Source of the DNA: JBFHRE01 sp041591895
GTDB lineage: Bacteria > Actinomycetota > Acidimicrobiia > Spongiisociales > ZC4RG35
Direction: 5' to 3'
Length of the DNA: 22,767 bases
NCBI GenBank assembly: GCA_041591895.1
Contig: JBFHRE010000026.1
Span: forward strand, 1-22,767
Position numbers and translations under genes: made by a program
The notes under the pieces: model-generated
Seen by the model: only the letters and a program-made list of their open reading frames with translations
Told to the model about the DNA's origin: nothing
Database searches by the model: none
Shown here: positions 8,973 to 16,524 of the stretch, piece by piece
Position numbering within the stretch: the stretch's first letter is position 1
How the letters are laid out: each line of letters opens with the position of its first letter

Positions 8973-10114
8973 GTGCGGTTCGGGTGTTGTTCGTCGACGA
9001 CGAGCAGAGCATTCTCGACGGGATCCGCCGAATGCTTCGGAAGGACCGCGGGTCGATCGACGCGGAGTTCGCGGTGAGCCCCCGGCAGGCCCTCGACCTG
9101 ATCGCGTCGGAGCATTTCGACGTCGTGGTCTCCGACATGCGTATGCCCGACATGTCCGGGCTCCAGTTGCTCACGGAGGTCAAGGCCACCCACCCCTCGA
9201 TGGTGCGGATCGTGCTGTCGGGGCACGCGGAGCGGTCGATGATGCTCGAGGCGGTGGGTGTGGCCCATCAATACCTGCACAAGCCGTGCGACGCAGACGT
9301 TCTCCGCAAGGCCGTCGCTCGATCGATGCGACTCAGGGACAGGTTCCAGGACCCTGGTCTACTCGCGCTGGTTTCCGAACTCGGCCAGCTGCCGTCCATG
9401 CCGAAGCTGTACACCGAGATCAGGCAGGCGCTGGCGGATCCCGACTCTTCACTTCAGCAGGTTGGATCCATCGTCGAGCGAGACCCGGGGATCAGCACCA
9501 AGATCCTCCAGTTGGTCAACTCGTCGTTCTTCGGCTTCGCTCGGGACATCTCGAGTCCGCAGGAGGCGGTCGGACTGCTTGGAACCGAGGTCGTGAGTTC
9601 GGTGGTGGTGGCGGCCGAGCTGTGTTCGGGGGCCCGGATGCCGGCGGAGCGTCTCGATCAGCTCTGGAACCGCTCGATGGCGGTGGCGGGCGCGATGCGA
9701 AAGCTGACGCCGCAGAGCGGTCTCGATCGGAGCCAGGACAGCGCCCACCTCGTCGGAGCCCTGCATCTCATCGGCCGGCTGGCCGTGGCCGTTTCCCGGC
9801 CCCAGATCCTGGACGTCGAGCCCGATCACGAGGTGCAGACTCTCGGATATTCCTGTTCCGACGTCGGTGGCTACCTGCTCGACATCTGGGGGCTGCCGGA
9901 CTCCGTAGTCGAGGCGGTGACGTTTTACCGCAACCCCTCGCAGACGGCGACGAATGCCGTCAACCTGGCGTCCCTTCTCCACGTTGCGGTTGGAGTGTTC
10001 GAGGCCGGACCTGACGCCGAACCGGATGTCGATCGGTCCTTTCTCGAGGGTCTGCAGCCCACGCCCGACCTCGACTTGTGGGTGGATGTGTGTCGCGAGG
10101 TGATGTATGGCTGA
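8969..10114 (+). CDS. Response regulator with HDOD output domain
   Basis: A 381-aa cytoplasmic protein. Residues 1-120 are a receiver domain with acidic pocket D10/D11, phosphoacceptor D56 (VVVSDMRMP), S84 and K105 (HKPCD), all intact. Residues about 127-325 match an HDOD domain (LGQLPSMPKLYTEIRQAL, then the VGSIVERDPGISTKILQLVNSSFFG motif). HDOD is a non-catalytic relative of HD phosphohydrolases, used in signalling proteins that control motility, c-di-GMP or stress outputs by protein contacts. The GTG start overlaps the kinase stop and its own stop overlaps the next ATG by 8 nt, so the three proteins are translated in step. It is most likely phosphorylated by the upstream kinase. Downstream target unknown. 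Confidence 0.92.
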
Positions 10115-11264
10115 CCGAGTGCTGCTGGTGGACGATGAGCCCAATGTCCTCGACGGATACCGCCGCGGTCTGAGGCGCGATTTCGACCTCGAGCTGGCTA
10201 CCGGGCCGGAGCAGGGATTGGAGGCGATTCAGATCGCCGGCCCGTTCGCCGTCGTGGTGTCTGACTTCCAGATGCCGCGGATGAACGGCATCCAATTCTT
10301 GGGCGAGGTGGCCCGACGCGCGCCCGAGACCGTGCGGATCATGCTCACCGGCCAGGCGGACCTCAGGGTCGCAGCGGCAGCCGTCAATGAGGGCAACGTG
10401 TTCCGTTTCCTGACCAAGCCGTGCCAGGCTGACGAATTGGCGGCGTCGCTCAACGCCGGCATCGAGCAGAACCGCCTCATCCGGGCGGAGAGGGAACTCA
10501 TCGAGGGAACGCTCAAGAAGACCGTGACACTTCTCTCCGAGGTGATCGGACTCATCGACCCGGACACGGAGCAACACAACGCCCGCCTGACCGAGATCGT
10601 CAACAACCTCGCCGCCGAGTTTCCCGCCCCTTCGCGATGGAAGCTGGAACTCGCTGCCCGGCTTTCGCAGGTGGGGCTCTTGACCCTTCCAACCGATCTC
10701 CGCCGGAAGATCCAGACCGGGGAGACTCTGAGCGAACGCGAAGCGGAGGCAGCCTCCCGCCGGCACGAGGCGGCGTTCGGCTTGATCCAGGACATCCCCC
10801 GGCTCGGTGAGGTGGCGGCCATGATCCGGTATCAGGGCTCTCCGCCTGCTCCTCCCTCGGCAGAGATCGACCGGCTCGAAGGGGAGGAGTTGGTGGCAGC
10901 AGGTGCCCATGCCCTCAATCTGGCGGCCGGTTACCAGGCGGCGCTGATCGGCACGGGGTCGTCCGAAGGCGCCGCGAATGTGGTGGTCGGTGGCGAGCCG
11001 CCGATTGGCTTCAGAAGCCGGCTGATGGGGCGTCTGCTCGGGAAGTCCGAGCGCCGGCTCCTCACCCGCGTGGAGAGCGTCGGAGTGTCCAAGCTTCAGC
11101 CGGACATGGTGGTCAACGAGGACGTCCGGGCCTTGAACGGAACGCTGCTCCTCGGCAAAGGCCACCGCGTGACGGCGCCGATGATCCAGCGGCTGGAGAG
11201 GATCCGCGAAACCGCCGGTGTCGTCGAGCCGTTCGAAGTGACGATCACCGTCGAGTCGGCCTGA
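10107..11264 (+). CDS. Response regulator with degenerate HD-GYP-like domain
   Basis: A 385-aa protein. The receiver domain (1-120) is intact: D9/D10, phosphoacceptor D53 (VVVSDFQMP), T81 and K104. Residues about 130-275 follow the layout of an HD-GYP c-di-GMP phosphodiesterase: an early D-DT..H..R motif (IDPDTEQHNARL, H157), the helix that normally carries HD, and an H...G motif (RRHEAAFG, H220). However, the HD pair is replaced by S187-Q188 (RLSQVGLLTLP), the later HHE is replaced by IRYQ (240-243) and the GYP triad is absent. It therefore should not bind the metals or hydrolyse c-di-GMP. The tail (326-370) has VSKLQPDMVVNEDV...LLLGKGHRVT, a small beta-rich module often attached to HD-GYP proteins. 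It is the third gene of the kinase/HDOD operon. Family placement of the middle domain is by motif layout only. Confidence 0.82.
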   Translation: MADRVLLVDDEPNVLDGYRRGLRRDFDLELATGPEQGLEAIQIAGPFAVVVSDFQMPRMNGIQFLGEVARRAPETVRIMLTGQADLRVAAAAVNEGNVFRFLTKPCQADELAASLNAGIEQNRLIRAERELIEGTLKKTVTLLSEVIGLIDPDTEQHNARLTEIVNNLAAEFPAPSRWKLELAARLSQVGLLTLPTDLRRKIQTGETLSEREAEAASRRHEAAFGLIQDIPRLGEVAAMIRYQGSPPAPPSAEIDRLEGEELVAAGAHALNLAAGYQAALIGTGSSEGAANVVVGGEPPIGFRSRLMGRLLGKSERRLLTRVESVGVSKLQPDMVVNEDVRALNGTLLLGKGHRVTAPMIQRLERIRETAGVVEPFEVTITVESA

Positions 11265-11319
11265 CCCGGTCCGTCAAACCAAACGGCCCCTACGTTCGGT
11301 CCGCCCGTGAACGTCGCCC

Positions 11320-11348
11320 TGGGAATCATTGCCTGGGGAATCATCGCC
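11320..11348. repeat. Short direct repeat upstream of the flavin reductase gene
   Basis: GGGAATCATTGCC (11321-11333) and GGGAATCATCGCC (11336-11348) differ at one position and are offset by 15 bp. They lie 24-51 nt before the start at 11372. They might be a tandem binding site or chance. Confidence 0.4.
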
Positions 11349-11371
11349 CGGAGCAGGGCGTTGGGATCGGT

Positions 11372-11929
11372 ATGCCAGATCCGATCCACGTGCTCGGCTT
11401 CGCCGGGTCGTTGAGAAACCGTTCGTACAACGGGGCGTTGCTCGCCGCCGCCACCAAGCTCGCACCGCCGTCGATGACGATCACCACGTTCGACCTGTCC
11501 GGGGTGCCACTGTTCAACTCCGACGTCGAGAAGGTGGGACTGCCCGATGTGGTTCAGGACTTCCGCGAGCAGGTCTCCGTCGCCGACGGGCTTCTCATCG
11601 TCACCCCCGAGTACAACGCAGGCCCGACGGCTGTCACCAAGAACGCGATCGACTGGCTGTCACGCGAGCCTCAGCCACCGCTGCGTGACAAGCCGGTGGC
11701 GCTGGCCGGTATCGCCGGCCGATTCGGGACCGCTCGTGCCCAGTCCCACCTGCGAGACATTCTCAATTCGACCCGGTCGCTGGTGCTCAACCGGACGCTC
11801 GCACTGACCCGGGCCGACGGAATGTTCGACGACGACCTGGTACTCGTCGACGAGGCCACCCGTGCCCGGATCGAGCGATATTTGGCCGAGTTCGGCCGCT
11901 GGATCGAGGCCGTCGCCCCACTCGCCTGA
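11372..11929 (+). CDS. NADPH-dependent FMN reductase family protein
   Basis: A 185-aa cytoplasmic flavodoxin-like protein of the NADPH:FMN/azo/chromate reductase group. The FMN phosphate loop is GFAGSLRNRSYN (9-20, GSLR-x-x-S pattern) and the flavin-contact motif is TPEYNAGPTAVTKNAIDWLS (78-97). Length is normal for the family. It would bind FMN and use NAD(P)H to reduce flavin, quinone or similar acceptors; the real substrate cannot be read from sequence. The ATG at 11372 has no strong ribosome-binding site, but the first beta-strand (IHVLGFAGS) starts right after it. It is a lone gene between the signalling operon and a convergent lipoprotein gene that ends only 19 bp away. Confidence 0.9.
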   Translation: MPDPIHVLGFAGSLRNRSYNGALLAAATKLAPPSMTITTFDLSGVPLFNSDVEKVGLPDVVQDFREQVSVADGLLIVTPEYNAGPTAVTKNAIDWLSREPQPPLRDKPVALAGIAGRFGTARAQSHLRDILNSTRSLVLNRTLALTRADGMFDDDLVLVDEATRARIERYLAEFGRWIEAVAPLA

Positions 11930-11948
11930 CCTCAGAGCCCTGCCGGTC

Positions 11949-12872
11949 TCAGCTTCCGCTGCGGGAGAAGTGCATCCAGTCGTCGAGGGTTCTCCAATTG
12001 CCGCCCCAGGGCCACCCGATCTGGCGGAACGCCGTCACCACCGGATCGCCCTCCAGAATCATCCCTGGCCTTGCGTTCGACCGATCCACGTAGGCGGAGG
12101 CCAGCTCAGGCAGCACCACTTCTCCTTTTCGATACGGGTTGTGGAACGGGTTGATGTCCACCGCCAGCCCGTAGGCGTGCTGCGACCATGAGGTGCCGCC
12201 GGTCGCCTCTCTGCATTCGAACACGGACGTGACGTTGGTGTCGCCGGTCGGCGGTGCGTCGAGCTCGTCCATCCGGATGACCCGCATCTCCTCGATCGGG
12301 AACCGAGCCTCGTAGATGATCCGGAATACTTCGACCAGGTCGTCGGCGACTTCGGCGTTGACGATCAGCTCGCCGGTGTGAGGTCGCTCGTCGAAGCCCC
12401 AGAAGCTGACGGTGAGGTAGCGAATCTGCTCCACCGTCACCGGACACTCTTCCCGCCAGGTCGAACGTGCCAGCACGTCGGCGGGAACCGGGTCGATCGT
12501 CGAGCGAAATTCGTCGGTTTCTGGCGGCGGCAGCAGGTCAGAGGAGGCGAACCGTCGATCGGTGAGTTCGGGAGGTGTGGGCTGGATCTCGCCGAACCCG
12601 TCCGGTCTGAGCGGCAGTACGCGGGTGCCGAGCCACTCGGGCGGATGGGTGACCCCGGGTGGGAGTGGCACCGTCGTGGTCGTCACACCCGCGCTGGTGG
12701 GTGGTGCCTGAGTCGTGCTCACACTCGAGGTCGTGCCACCGTGGGAGGTCGTCGGGGCGGCTGAGGCGATGGACGTAGACGTTGTCACAGGTTCTCGGGA
12801 GGCGCCGCTCGGAGTGCACGCGGCGATCCCCACCGTCATTGGGAGCATGAGCAGGATGGCAGCACGCCTCAC
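11949..12872 (-). CDS. Lipoprotein M15-family peptidoglycan peptidase
   Basis: A 307-aa exported protein. Residues 1-18 are a signal peptide ending in the lipobox IAAC with Cys19, so the protein should be a membrane-anchored lipoprotein. Residues about 20-80 are a Thr/Ser/Pro-rich stalk. The C-terminal domain carries the M15 (VanY/D,D-carboxypeptidase-like) zinc motif SQHAYGLAVDIN with H232 and D239 and the closing DDWMHF with H301, the expected three zinc ligands. Such enzymes cut peptide side chains of the cell wall. Residues about 90-200 (with YLTVSFWGFDERPHTGELIVN, typical of this subfamily before the zinc site) complete the domain. The start is a GTG with TAACCT 7 nt upstream, suggesting a leaderless message. 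It is divergent from another lipoprotein gene with a similar stalk. Confidence 0.88.
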   Translation of the reverse strand: MRRAAILLMLPMTVGIAACTPSGASREPVTTSTSIASAAPTTSHGGTTSSVSTTQAPPTSAGVTTTTVPLPPGVTHPPEWLGTRVLPLRPDGFGEIQPTPPELTDRRFASSDLLPPPETDEFRSTIDPVPADVLARSTWREECPVTVEQIRYLTVSFWGFDERPHTGELIVNAEVADDLVEVFRIIYEARFPIEEMRVIRMDELDAPPTGDTNVTSVFECREATGGTSWSQHAYGLAVDINPFHNPYRKGEVVLPELASAYVDRSNARPGMILEGDPVVTAFRQIGWPWGGNWRTLDDWMHFSRSGS

Positions 12873-12879
12873 AGACGGC

Positions 12880-12885
12880 AGGTTA
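12880..12885 (-). promoter_or_regulatory. Possible -10 box, leaderless promoter of the M15 lipoprotein
   Basis: On the minus strand TAACCT ends 7 nt before the GTG at 12872, placing transcription start on the start codon. No clear -35 is seen and there is no ribosome-binding site. Confidence 0.4.
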
Positions 12886-12903
12886 TTGGATTACGAGGTC
12901 TGA

Positions 12904-12987
12904 TCACGTCGACCGCTGTCGTGTGGCGGCTACGTCGGGAGCTTGACCGACCGCTATGGCGTGCAGTGGATGTTCAACTGCAACGAA
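12904..12987 (+). pseudogene. C-terminal remnant of a PhnB/VOC-like gene
   Basis: After a TGA at 12901-12903, the plus frame reads GGYVGSLTDRYGVQWMFN at 12925-12978. This closely resembles the conserved C-terminal strand of PhnB-like proteins in the vicinal oxygen chelate (glyoxalase-fold) superfamily, where a W-G-x-x-G-x-x-T-D-x-F/Y-G-x-x-W-M-x-N pattern is typical. The upstream 120-130 residues expected for such a protein are missing: the sequence immediately upstream is the promoter and start of the opposite-strand M15 gene. There is no start codon and no intact domain, and downstream the frame stays open by chance. I read this as a decayed fragment left by a deletion or rearrangement. Recognition rests on one motif of about 18 residues. 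Confidence 0.55.
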
Positions 12988-13225
12988 ACGGCCGGCCGAT
13001 CTCCCAACTCGTGCTGGTACGCCCGTCGTCCTCGACGGCCCAGCACGGTGCCGTCCGACCGACAAGACAGTATTTTTTCCCGGCCTGCCGCACCATTGCC
13101 ACGGTTTTGCGTACGATCCCGCGCGTCACCGAATCGACAGAGAGATCTCAGCCGTGGTGCGCGTCAGCACCTGTCTCAATTTCATGGCAAGACCGAGGGG
13201 GCATTCAACTGTCGAGAGGCCTTCG
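12988..13225. other. Non-coding stretch upstream of the propeller lipoprotein gene
   Basis: With the preceding remnant this makes a 353-bp gap between two divergent genes. Several frames are open but none shows recognisable protein. It holds a 6-bp inverted repeat (13034-13039 with 13050-13055), a T-run at 13072-13077 too far from it to be an intrinsic terminator, and TACGAT at 13112-13117, a possible -10 element for the gene starting at 13226, without a good -35. Confidence 0.4.
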
Positions 13226-14359
13226 GTGGTGATTTCGCCAGTGAGCCGGACATCTCGCCGCCGCATGCTTCCGCCATCGCTTCTGACCATCGCGTCGTTG
13301 TGGCTGCTGATCGGGGGGTGCGGTGGGCGACCGACGGTCGAACCCTCGGTGGTTCCCGTCACCACTGCTTCCCTGCCGGCGAGTACCACAACAGAGGCAG
13401 TCACGGAGACCACCACCTCACCCGCACCACCTGTCACGGCGCCACCCACTCCTGCGCCGGTTGCGGTGCCGGTCGTCGATATGGCAGAGAGGCTCACGGA
13501 CACCCTTGAGATCACCGGAAACCCGGACTGGCTGACTGCTGACGAACATGGCGTTTGGGTCAAGCGAGACAGTCAGAAGCTCGACCTGATCGATCCGTCC
13601 GATTCGACCGTCGTGGTCACTATCGATCTCGAAGCAGATAGCGATGTGCCACCCATCCATTTCGGACTCTGTCAGGGGATCGGGGTTGGCTTCGACTCGA
13701 TCTGGACCTGCTCTGTGGAAGGCGAGCAGCCGCAGATCGTTCGGATCGATCCGGTCACGCGCACCCTGATCGCTCGCATCCCTGTCCCGCTGTCGGCGAC
13801 TCAGGGGAATTTCGCCGCTGGAGCCGGAAGATTGTGGGTTCTGACTCGAGACGGCTCGAAGTTGGTGGCGATCGACCCGCAAATCAACGAAGTGGTCTCC
13901 GAGATCGATCTGCCGATCAGGGCCACCGATCTGGGCATGGGCGAAGCAGGACTCTGGATCGTGAGCTCGGTCGATGGCAGGATCGTCCGAATCGATCCCG
14001 ACACCGGTGACGTGTTGGCCGACATCTCCATTGGTGGGCCGGTGGACGTGGCGGTGCAGGCCGATGTCTGGATCGGCTGCTTCGAACGCACGGTGCGGGT
14101 CGATCCGGTCACCGGCGAGGTGACCGCGAACGTGCCTTTCGGGACCGGTCGGTCCGGTTCGATCACCGTTTCCCCGACCGATGTTTGGGTGAGGAACGCG
14201 TCCGCATTCCTCACCCGCATCGATCGCGACACCGGCGCGCCACTCGAGGCGCTCGTGTCGGAGACAACCAGCGGAGGTGATGTCCTGGTCGCCTTCGAAT
14301 CGGTGTGGACCACGGCGTATGACGAGAACTTGCTCTTCCGACTCTCGCCTGGGTCGTAG
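13226..14359 (+). CDS. Lipoprotein with YVTN/Vgb-like beta-propeller
   Basis: A 377-aa exported protein. From the chosen GTG start, a basic region (RTSRRR), a hydrophobic core and the lipobox IGGC (Cys32) make a lipoprotein signal, followed by a Thr/Pro/Ala-rich stalk to about residue 85. The rest consists of about seven repeats of a W-V...-x-V-x-RIDP-x-TG-x-V pattern (for example LWIVSSVDGRIVRIDPDTGD), typical of YncE/YVTN or virginiamycin-lyase-like beta-propellers. Such propellers bind ligands or proteins at the cell surface; no catalytic residues can be identified. The start at 13226 is supported by GAGAGG (13214-13219) 6 nt upstream; ATG 13265 would still give a lipoprotein (MLPPSLL...). 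The frame is open further upstream to 12956, but that part is not protein-like. Function unknown. Confidence 0.82.
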   Translation: MVISPVSRTSRRRMLPPSLLTIASLWLLIGGCGGRPTVEPSVVPVTTASLPASTTTEAVTETTTSPAPPVTAPPTPAPVAVPVVDMAERLTDTLEITGNPDWLTADEHGVWVKRDSQKLDLIDPSDSTVVVTIDLEADSDVPPIHFGLCQGIGVGFDSIWTCSVEGEQPQIVRIDPVTRTLIARIPVPLSATQGNFAAGAGRLWVLTRDGSKLVAIDPQINEVVSEIDLPIRATDLGMGEAGLWIVSSVDGRIVRIDPDTGDVLADISIGGPVDVAVQADVWIGCFERTVRVDPVTGEVTANVPFGTGRSGSITVSPTDVWVRNASAFLTRIDRDTGAPLEALVSETTSGGDVLVAFESVWTTAYDENLLFRLSPGS

Positions 14360-14399
14360 CGCTCTCCGCGGTTTTCCTGGCCGTAGAGCTCGATCCGAC

Positions 14400-14990
14400 T
14401 TATCGCACTCGGCTCCCGATGCCGCTGAGCGCAAACTCGAGGATCTCCGCGGCGAGCTGGTTCCGGTCGAGCGGTCCCTCGGGGCGATACCAGCGCTCGA
14501 CCGAGTTCAGGATCGAGAGCAGGAAGATCGACGCCAGACGAGGGTCGACGTCCGCTCTGATCGAGCCGTCTCCGATCCCGGCAGTCATCGCCTCCCGAAA
14601 CCGGCGTTCGTAACCGTCACGCCGCTCGATCACACGGCGGCGTTGTTGATCGTCGAGCGCGTGAGCCTCGTTCAGATACGTGCGGGCGGCACCGACGTGC
14701 TCCAGAACCACATCGAGGTGTCCTCGAACCAGCGCCGCCAACCGCTCGGCACCCGACCCTGCGGCCTGCTCGGCCCGGGCGGCAGCGGCGTCGAACAGCT
14801 CCGCACCGCGGTCGATCACCTCGACCAGGAGATCCTCTTTGGAGGTGATGTGCGAGTACAGAGACGATCCGTGGAGGCCGAGTTCCCGGCCCAGGTCCCG
14901 CATGGACGTCGCATGGAACCCGCGCTGGGCGAACAAACGCTCTGCGGCGAGCACAACGTCCAGACGGCTGTTGCGAGCGTAGGTCGTCAT
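14400..14990 (-). CDS. TetR-family regulator of the paa operon (PaaR-like)
   Basis: A 196-aa TetR-type repressor. The N-terminal three-helix DNA-binding domain includes AAERLFAQRGFHATSMRDLG (15-34) and the recognition helix region LGLHGSSLYSHITSKEDLL (37-55). The C-terminal ligand domain ends with SILNSVERWYRPEGPLDRNQLAAEIL, typical of KstR2-like and phenylacetate regulators. The ATG overlaps the paaE stop (ATGA), so it is the last, translationally coupled gene of the paa operon. In other bacteria TetR-type PaaR proteins repress paa genes and release DNA on binding phenylacetyl-CoA. The 16-bp palindrome in the paaA promoter is the obvious target, implying autoregulation. Family is sure; the ligand is inferred from context. 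Confidence 0.87.
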   Translation of the reverse strand: MTTYARNSRLDVVLAAERLFAQRGFHATSMRDLGRELGLHGSSLYSHITSKEDLLVEVIDRGAELFDAAAARAEQAAGSGAERLAALVRGHLDVVLEHVGAARTYLNEAHALDDQQRRRVIERRDGYERRFREAMTAGIGDGSIRADVDPRLASIFLLSILNSVERWYRPEGPLDRNQLAAEILEFALSGIGSRVR

Positions 14991-16057
14991 CGCTTGTCGA
15001 AATCGACGGCCACCGACTCGGTGGTCGGGTGCGCCTGACAGGTCAGGATGAAGCCCCGGTCGAGGTCGTCCTGGACCAGCGCCCAGTTCTTGTCCATGCG
15101 CACCTCGCCTTCGACCAGATGGGCTTTGCAGGAGGCGCACATCCCGCCCTTGCACGAGAACGGCAAGTCGGATCGGACCGAGAGGGCGGCGTCGAGGATC
15201 GAGGTGGCCGGCCGCATTCTGGTGGACGTCGACCGCCCGGCAACGGTGATCGTCAAACCGACCGTGCCCGGTTCGTCGGGCGGGGGTGGGGGGACCGCCG
15301 TGGGGGGACCGGCGAAGAAGAGCTCGTCGTGGATGGCGTCTTCGCTGACGCCGAGTTCCGTCAACGCGGAGCGGGCGCTCTCGACCATCTCGAACGGACC
15401 ACAGAGGTACCACCCGGCAACACCGGACGGGTCGACCAGCGTCGAGCACAGTCGGCGTACCCGCTCCGGATCGATCCTTCCCGAGGTGAGGTCGAGCCCG
15501 GTGTCCTCACGGCTGAGCACGTGGATCAGCTGGAGGCGATCCGGAAAGCGGTCTTTGAGTCCTTCGACCTCGTCCAGGAACATGGCGTTTCGGGCGTCGC
15601 GATTGCCGTACACGAGGGCCCACCGACATCCGGGGGCGATGTCGAGAGTGGTCGACAGCAGCGAGAGGACGGGGGTGATTCCGCTTCCCGCCACGATCGC
15701 CACCCGGCGAGAGGTGTCCGCCGGATCAGGGGTGATGGTGAAATCGCCCGTCGGGGGGAGAACATCCAGGGTGTCGCCGGCGCGCAGCCTGGTCGTTGCG
15801 AAAGTCGAGAATGCTCCGCCCTCGAGCCGTTTTATCCCCACCCGGAGTTTTCCCGACCCGGCCGGCTCGCAGATCGAGTACGAGCGGCGGACATCCTCGC
15901 CGTCGATCATTGCCCGGATCGTCACGTGCTGACCGGGCAGGAAATCGAATGTGCCGGCCGGCGCCGCGGAGGGGTCGAGCGACACGGCTACCGACTCGTC
16001 GGTGAGCGGAGTGACCTCTGTGACGGTCAGCGGGTGAAACCGGAGCACCTCGGTCAC
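14987..16057 (-). CDS. paaE: Phenylacetyl-CoA epoxidase, reductase subunit PaaE
   Basis: A 356-aa cytoplasmic flavo-iron-sulfur reductase passing electrons from NAD(P)H to the PaaA diiron centre. The FAD-binding beta-barrel has RRSYSIC (57-63). The nucleotide-binding domain has VAGSGITPVLSLL (122-134) and YLCGP (217-221). The C-terminal plant-type ferredoxin domain carries C302, C307, C310 and C340 (CKGGMCASC pattern), the four [2Fe-2S] ligands. Length matches the E. coli protein. The GTG at 16057 overlaps the paaD stop (GTGA), and the conserved N-terminus (FHPLTVTEVTPLT) begins there. A longer frame to 16276 runs inside paaD and is not used. A Pro-rich linker (about 251-263) joins the reductase and ferredoxin domains. 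Confidence 0.95.
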   Translation of the reverse strand: MTEVLRFHPLTVTEVTPLTDESVAVSLDPSAAPAGTFDFLPGQHVTIRAMIDGEDVRRSYSICEPAGSGKLRVGIKRLEGGAFSTFATTRLRAGDTLDVLPPTGDFTITPDPADTSRRVAIVAGSGITPVLSLLSTTLDIAPGCRWALVYGNRDARNAMFLDEVEGLKDRFPDRLQLIHVLSREDTGLDLTSGRIDPERVRRLCSTLVDPSGVAGWYLCGPFEMVESARSALTELGVSEDAIHDELFFAGPPTAVPPPPPDEPGTVGLTITVAGRSTSTRMRPATSILDAALSVRSDLPFSCKGGMCASCKAHLVEGEVRMDKNWALVQDDLDRGFILTCQAHPTTESVAVDFDKR

Positions 16058-16524
16058 GGTTCCACCACTTTGAACCGGTCGAACGGCTCGCCACACGAAG
16101 TGCATGCCATCAACGCCTTGCAGGCGGTCGAACCGAACTCGGACACCAGACGGATCTCCTCGGACGAACAGCGAGGGCAGAGCACGGCGGCGTTGGATCC
16201 GGATGATTCGGGCGGGGCGATGCCCGATTCGAGCAGCATCTGCCGACCGCGTTCGGTCATCCAGTCGGTGCTCCAAGCCTCTTCGAAAACCGTCCTGACG
16301 AGCACCGGGGCGAACCCCGCTTCACCCAACCGGTTCTCGATGTCGGTCCGGATCGCCTCCATTGCCGGACAACCGCTGTAGGTGGGGGTGATGTCCACCT
16401 CGACCGAGGAACCCTCGACCCGCACGTCGCGGACTATCCCCAGGTCGACGATCCCGAGCGCCGGGATCTCGGGGTCCATCACCTGGCCGATGACGGTGCG
16501 AGCGGAGTCGAGTGCGGTCACCAT
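16054..16524 (-). CDS. paaD: PaaD, Fe-S maturation protein of the phenylacetyl-CoA epoxidase
   Basis: A 156-aa MIP18/DUF59-family protein. The DUF59 domain has VMDPEIPALGIVDLGIV (15-31) and the conserved ITPTYSGCPAM (46-55, C52). The C-terminal extension found in PaaD has CPRC (116-119), C135 in FGSTACKAL and CTSC (141-144), a zinc-ribbon-like metal site. PaaD is needed for activity of the epoxidase, probably by assembling its iron-sulfur cofactor. The ATG at 16524 overlaps the end of paaC by a few bases and AGGG lies about 5 nt upstream; the GTG next to it at 16521 is an alternative. A longer upstream frame lies within paaC. Third-from-last of the coupled operon. Confidence 0.93.
   Translation of the reverse strand: MVTALDSARTVIGQVMDPEIPALGIVDLGIVRDVRVEGSSVEVDITPTYSGCPAMEAIRTDIENRLGEAGFAPVLVRTVFEEAWSTDWMTERGRQMLLESGIAPPESSGSNAAVLCPRCSSEEIRLVSEFGSTACKALMACTSCGEPFDRFKVVEP

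Noticed and set aside
13034..13077. Hairpin followed by a T-run as a terminator
   Set aside because: The 6-bp stem ends 16 bases before the T-run and has a 10-nt loop, so it does not form an intrinsic terminator.
12956..13225. N-terminal extension of the propeller lipoprotein
   Set aside because: It would put about 90 non-protein-like residues before the lipoprotein signal; a Shine-Dalgarno sequence supports GTG 13226.
15029..16381. Long plus-strand frame of 450 codons
   Set aside because: It is a shadow of paaE and paaD on the other strand; high GC keeps antisense frames open.
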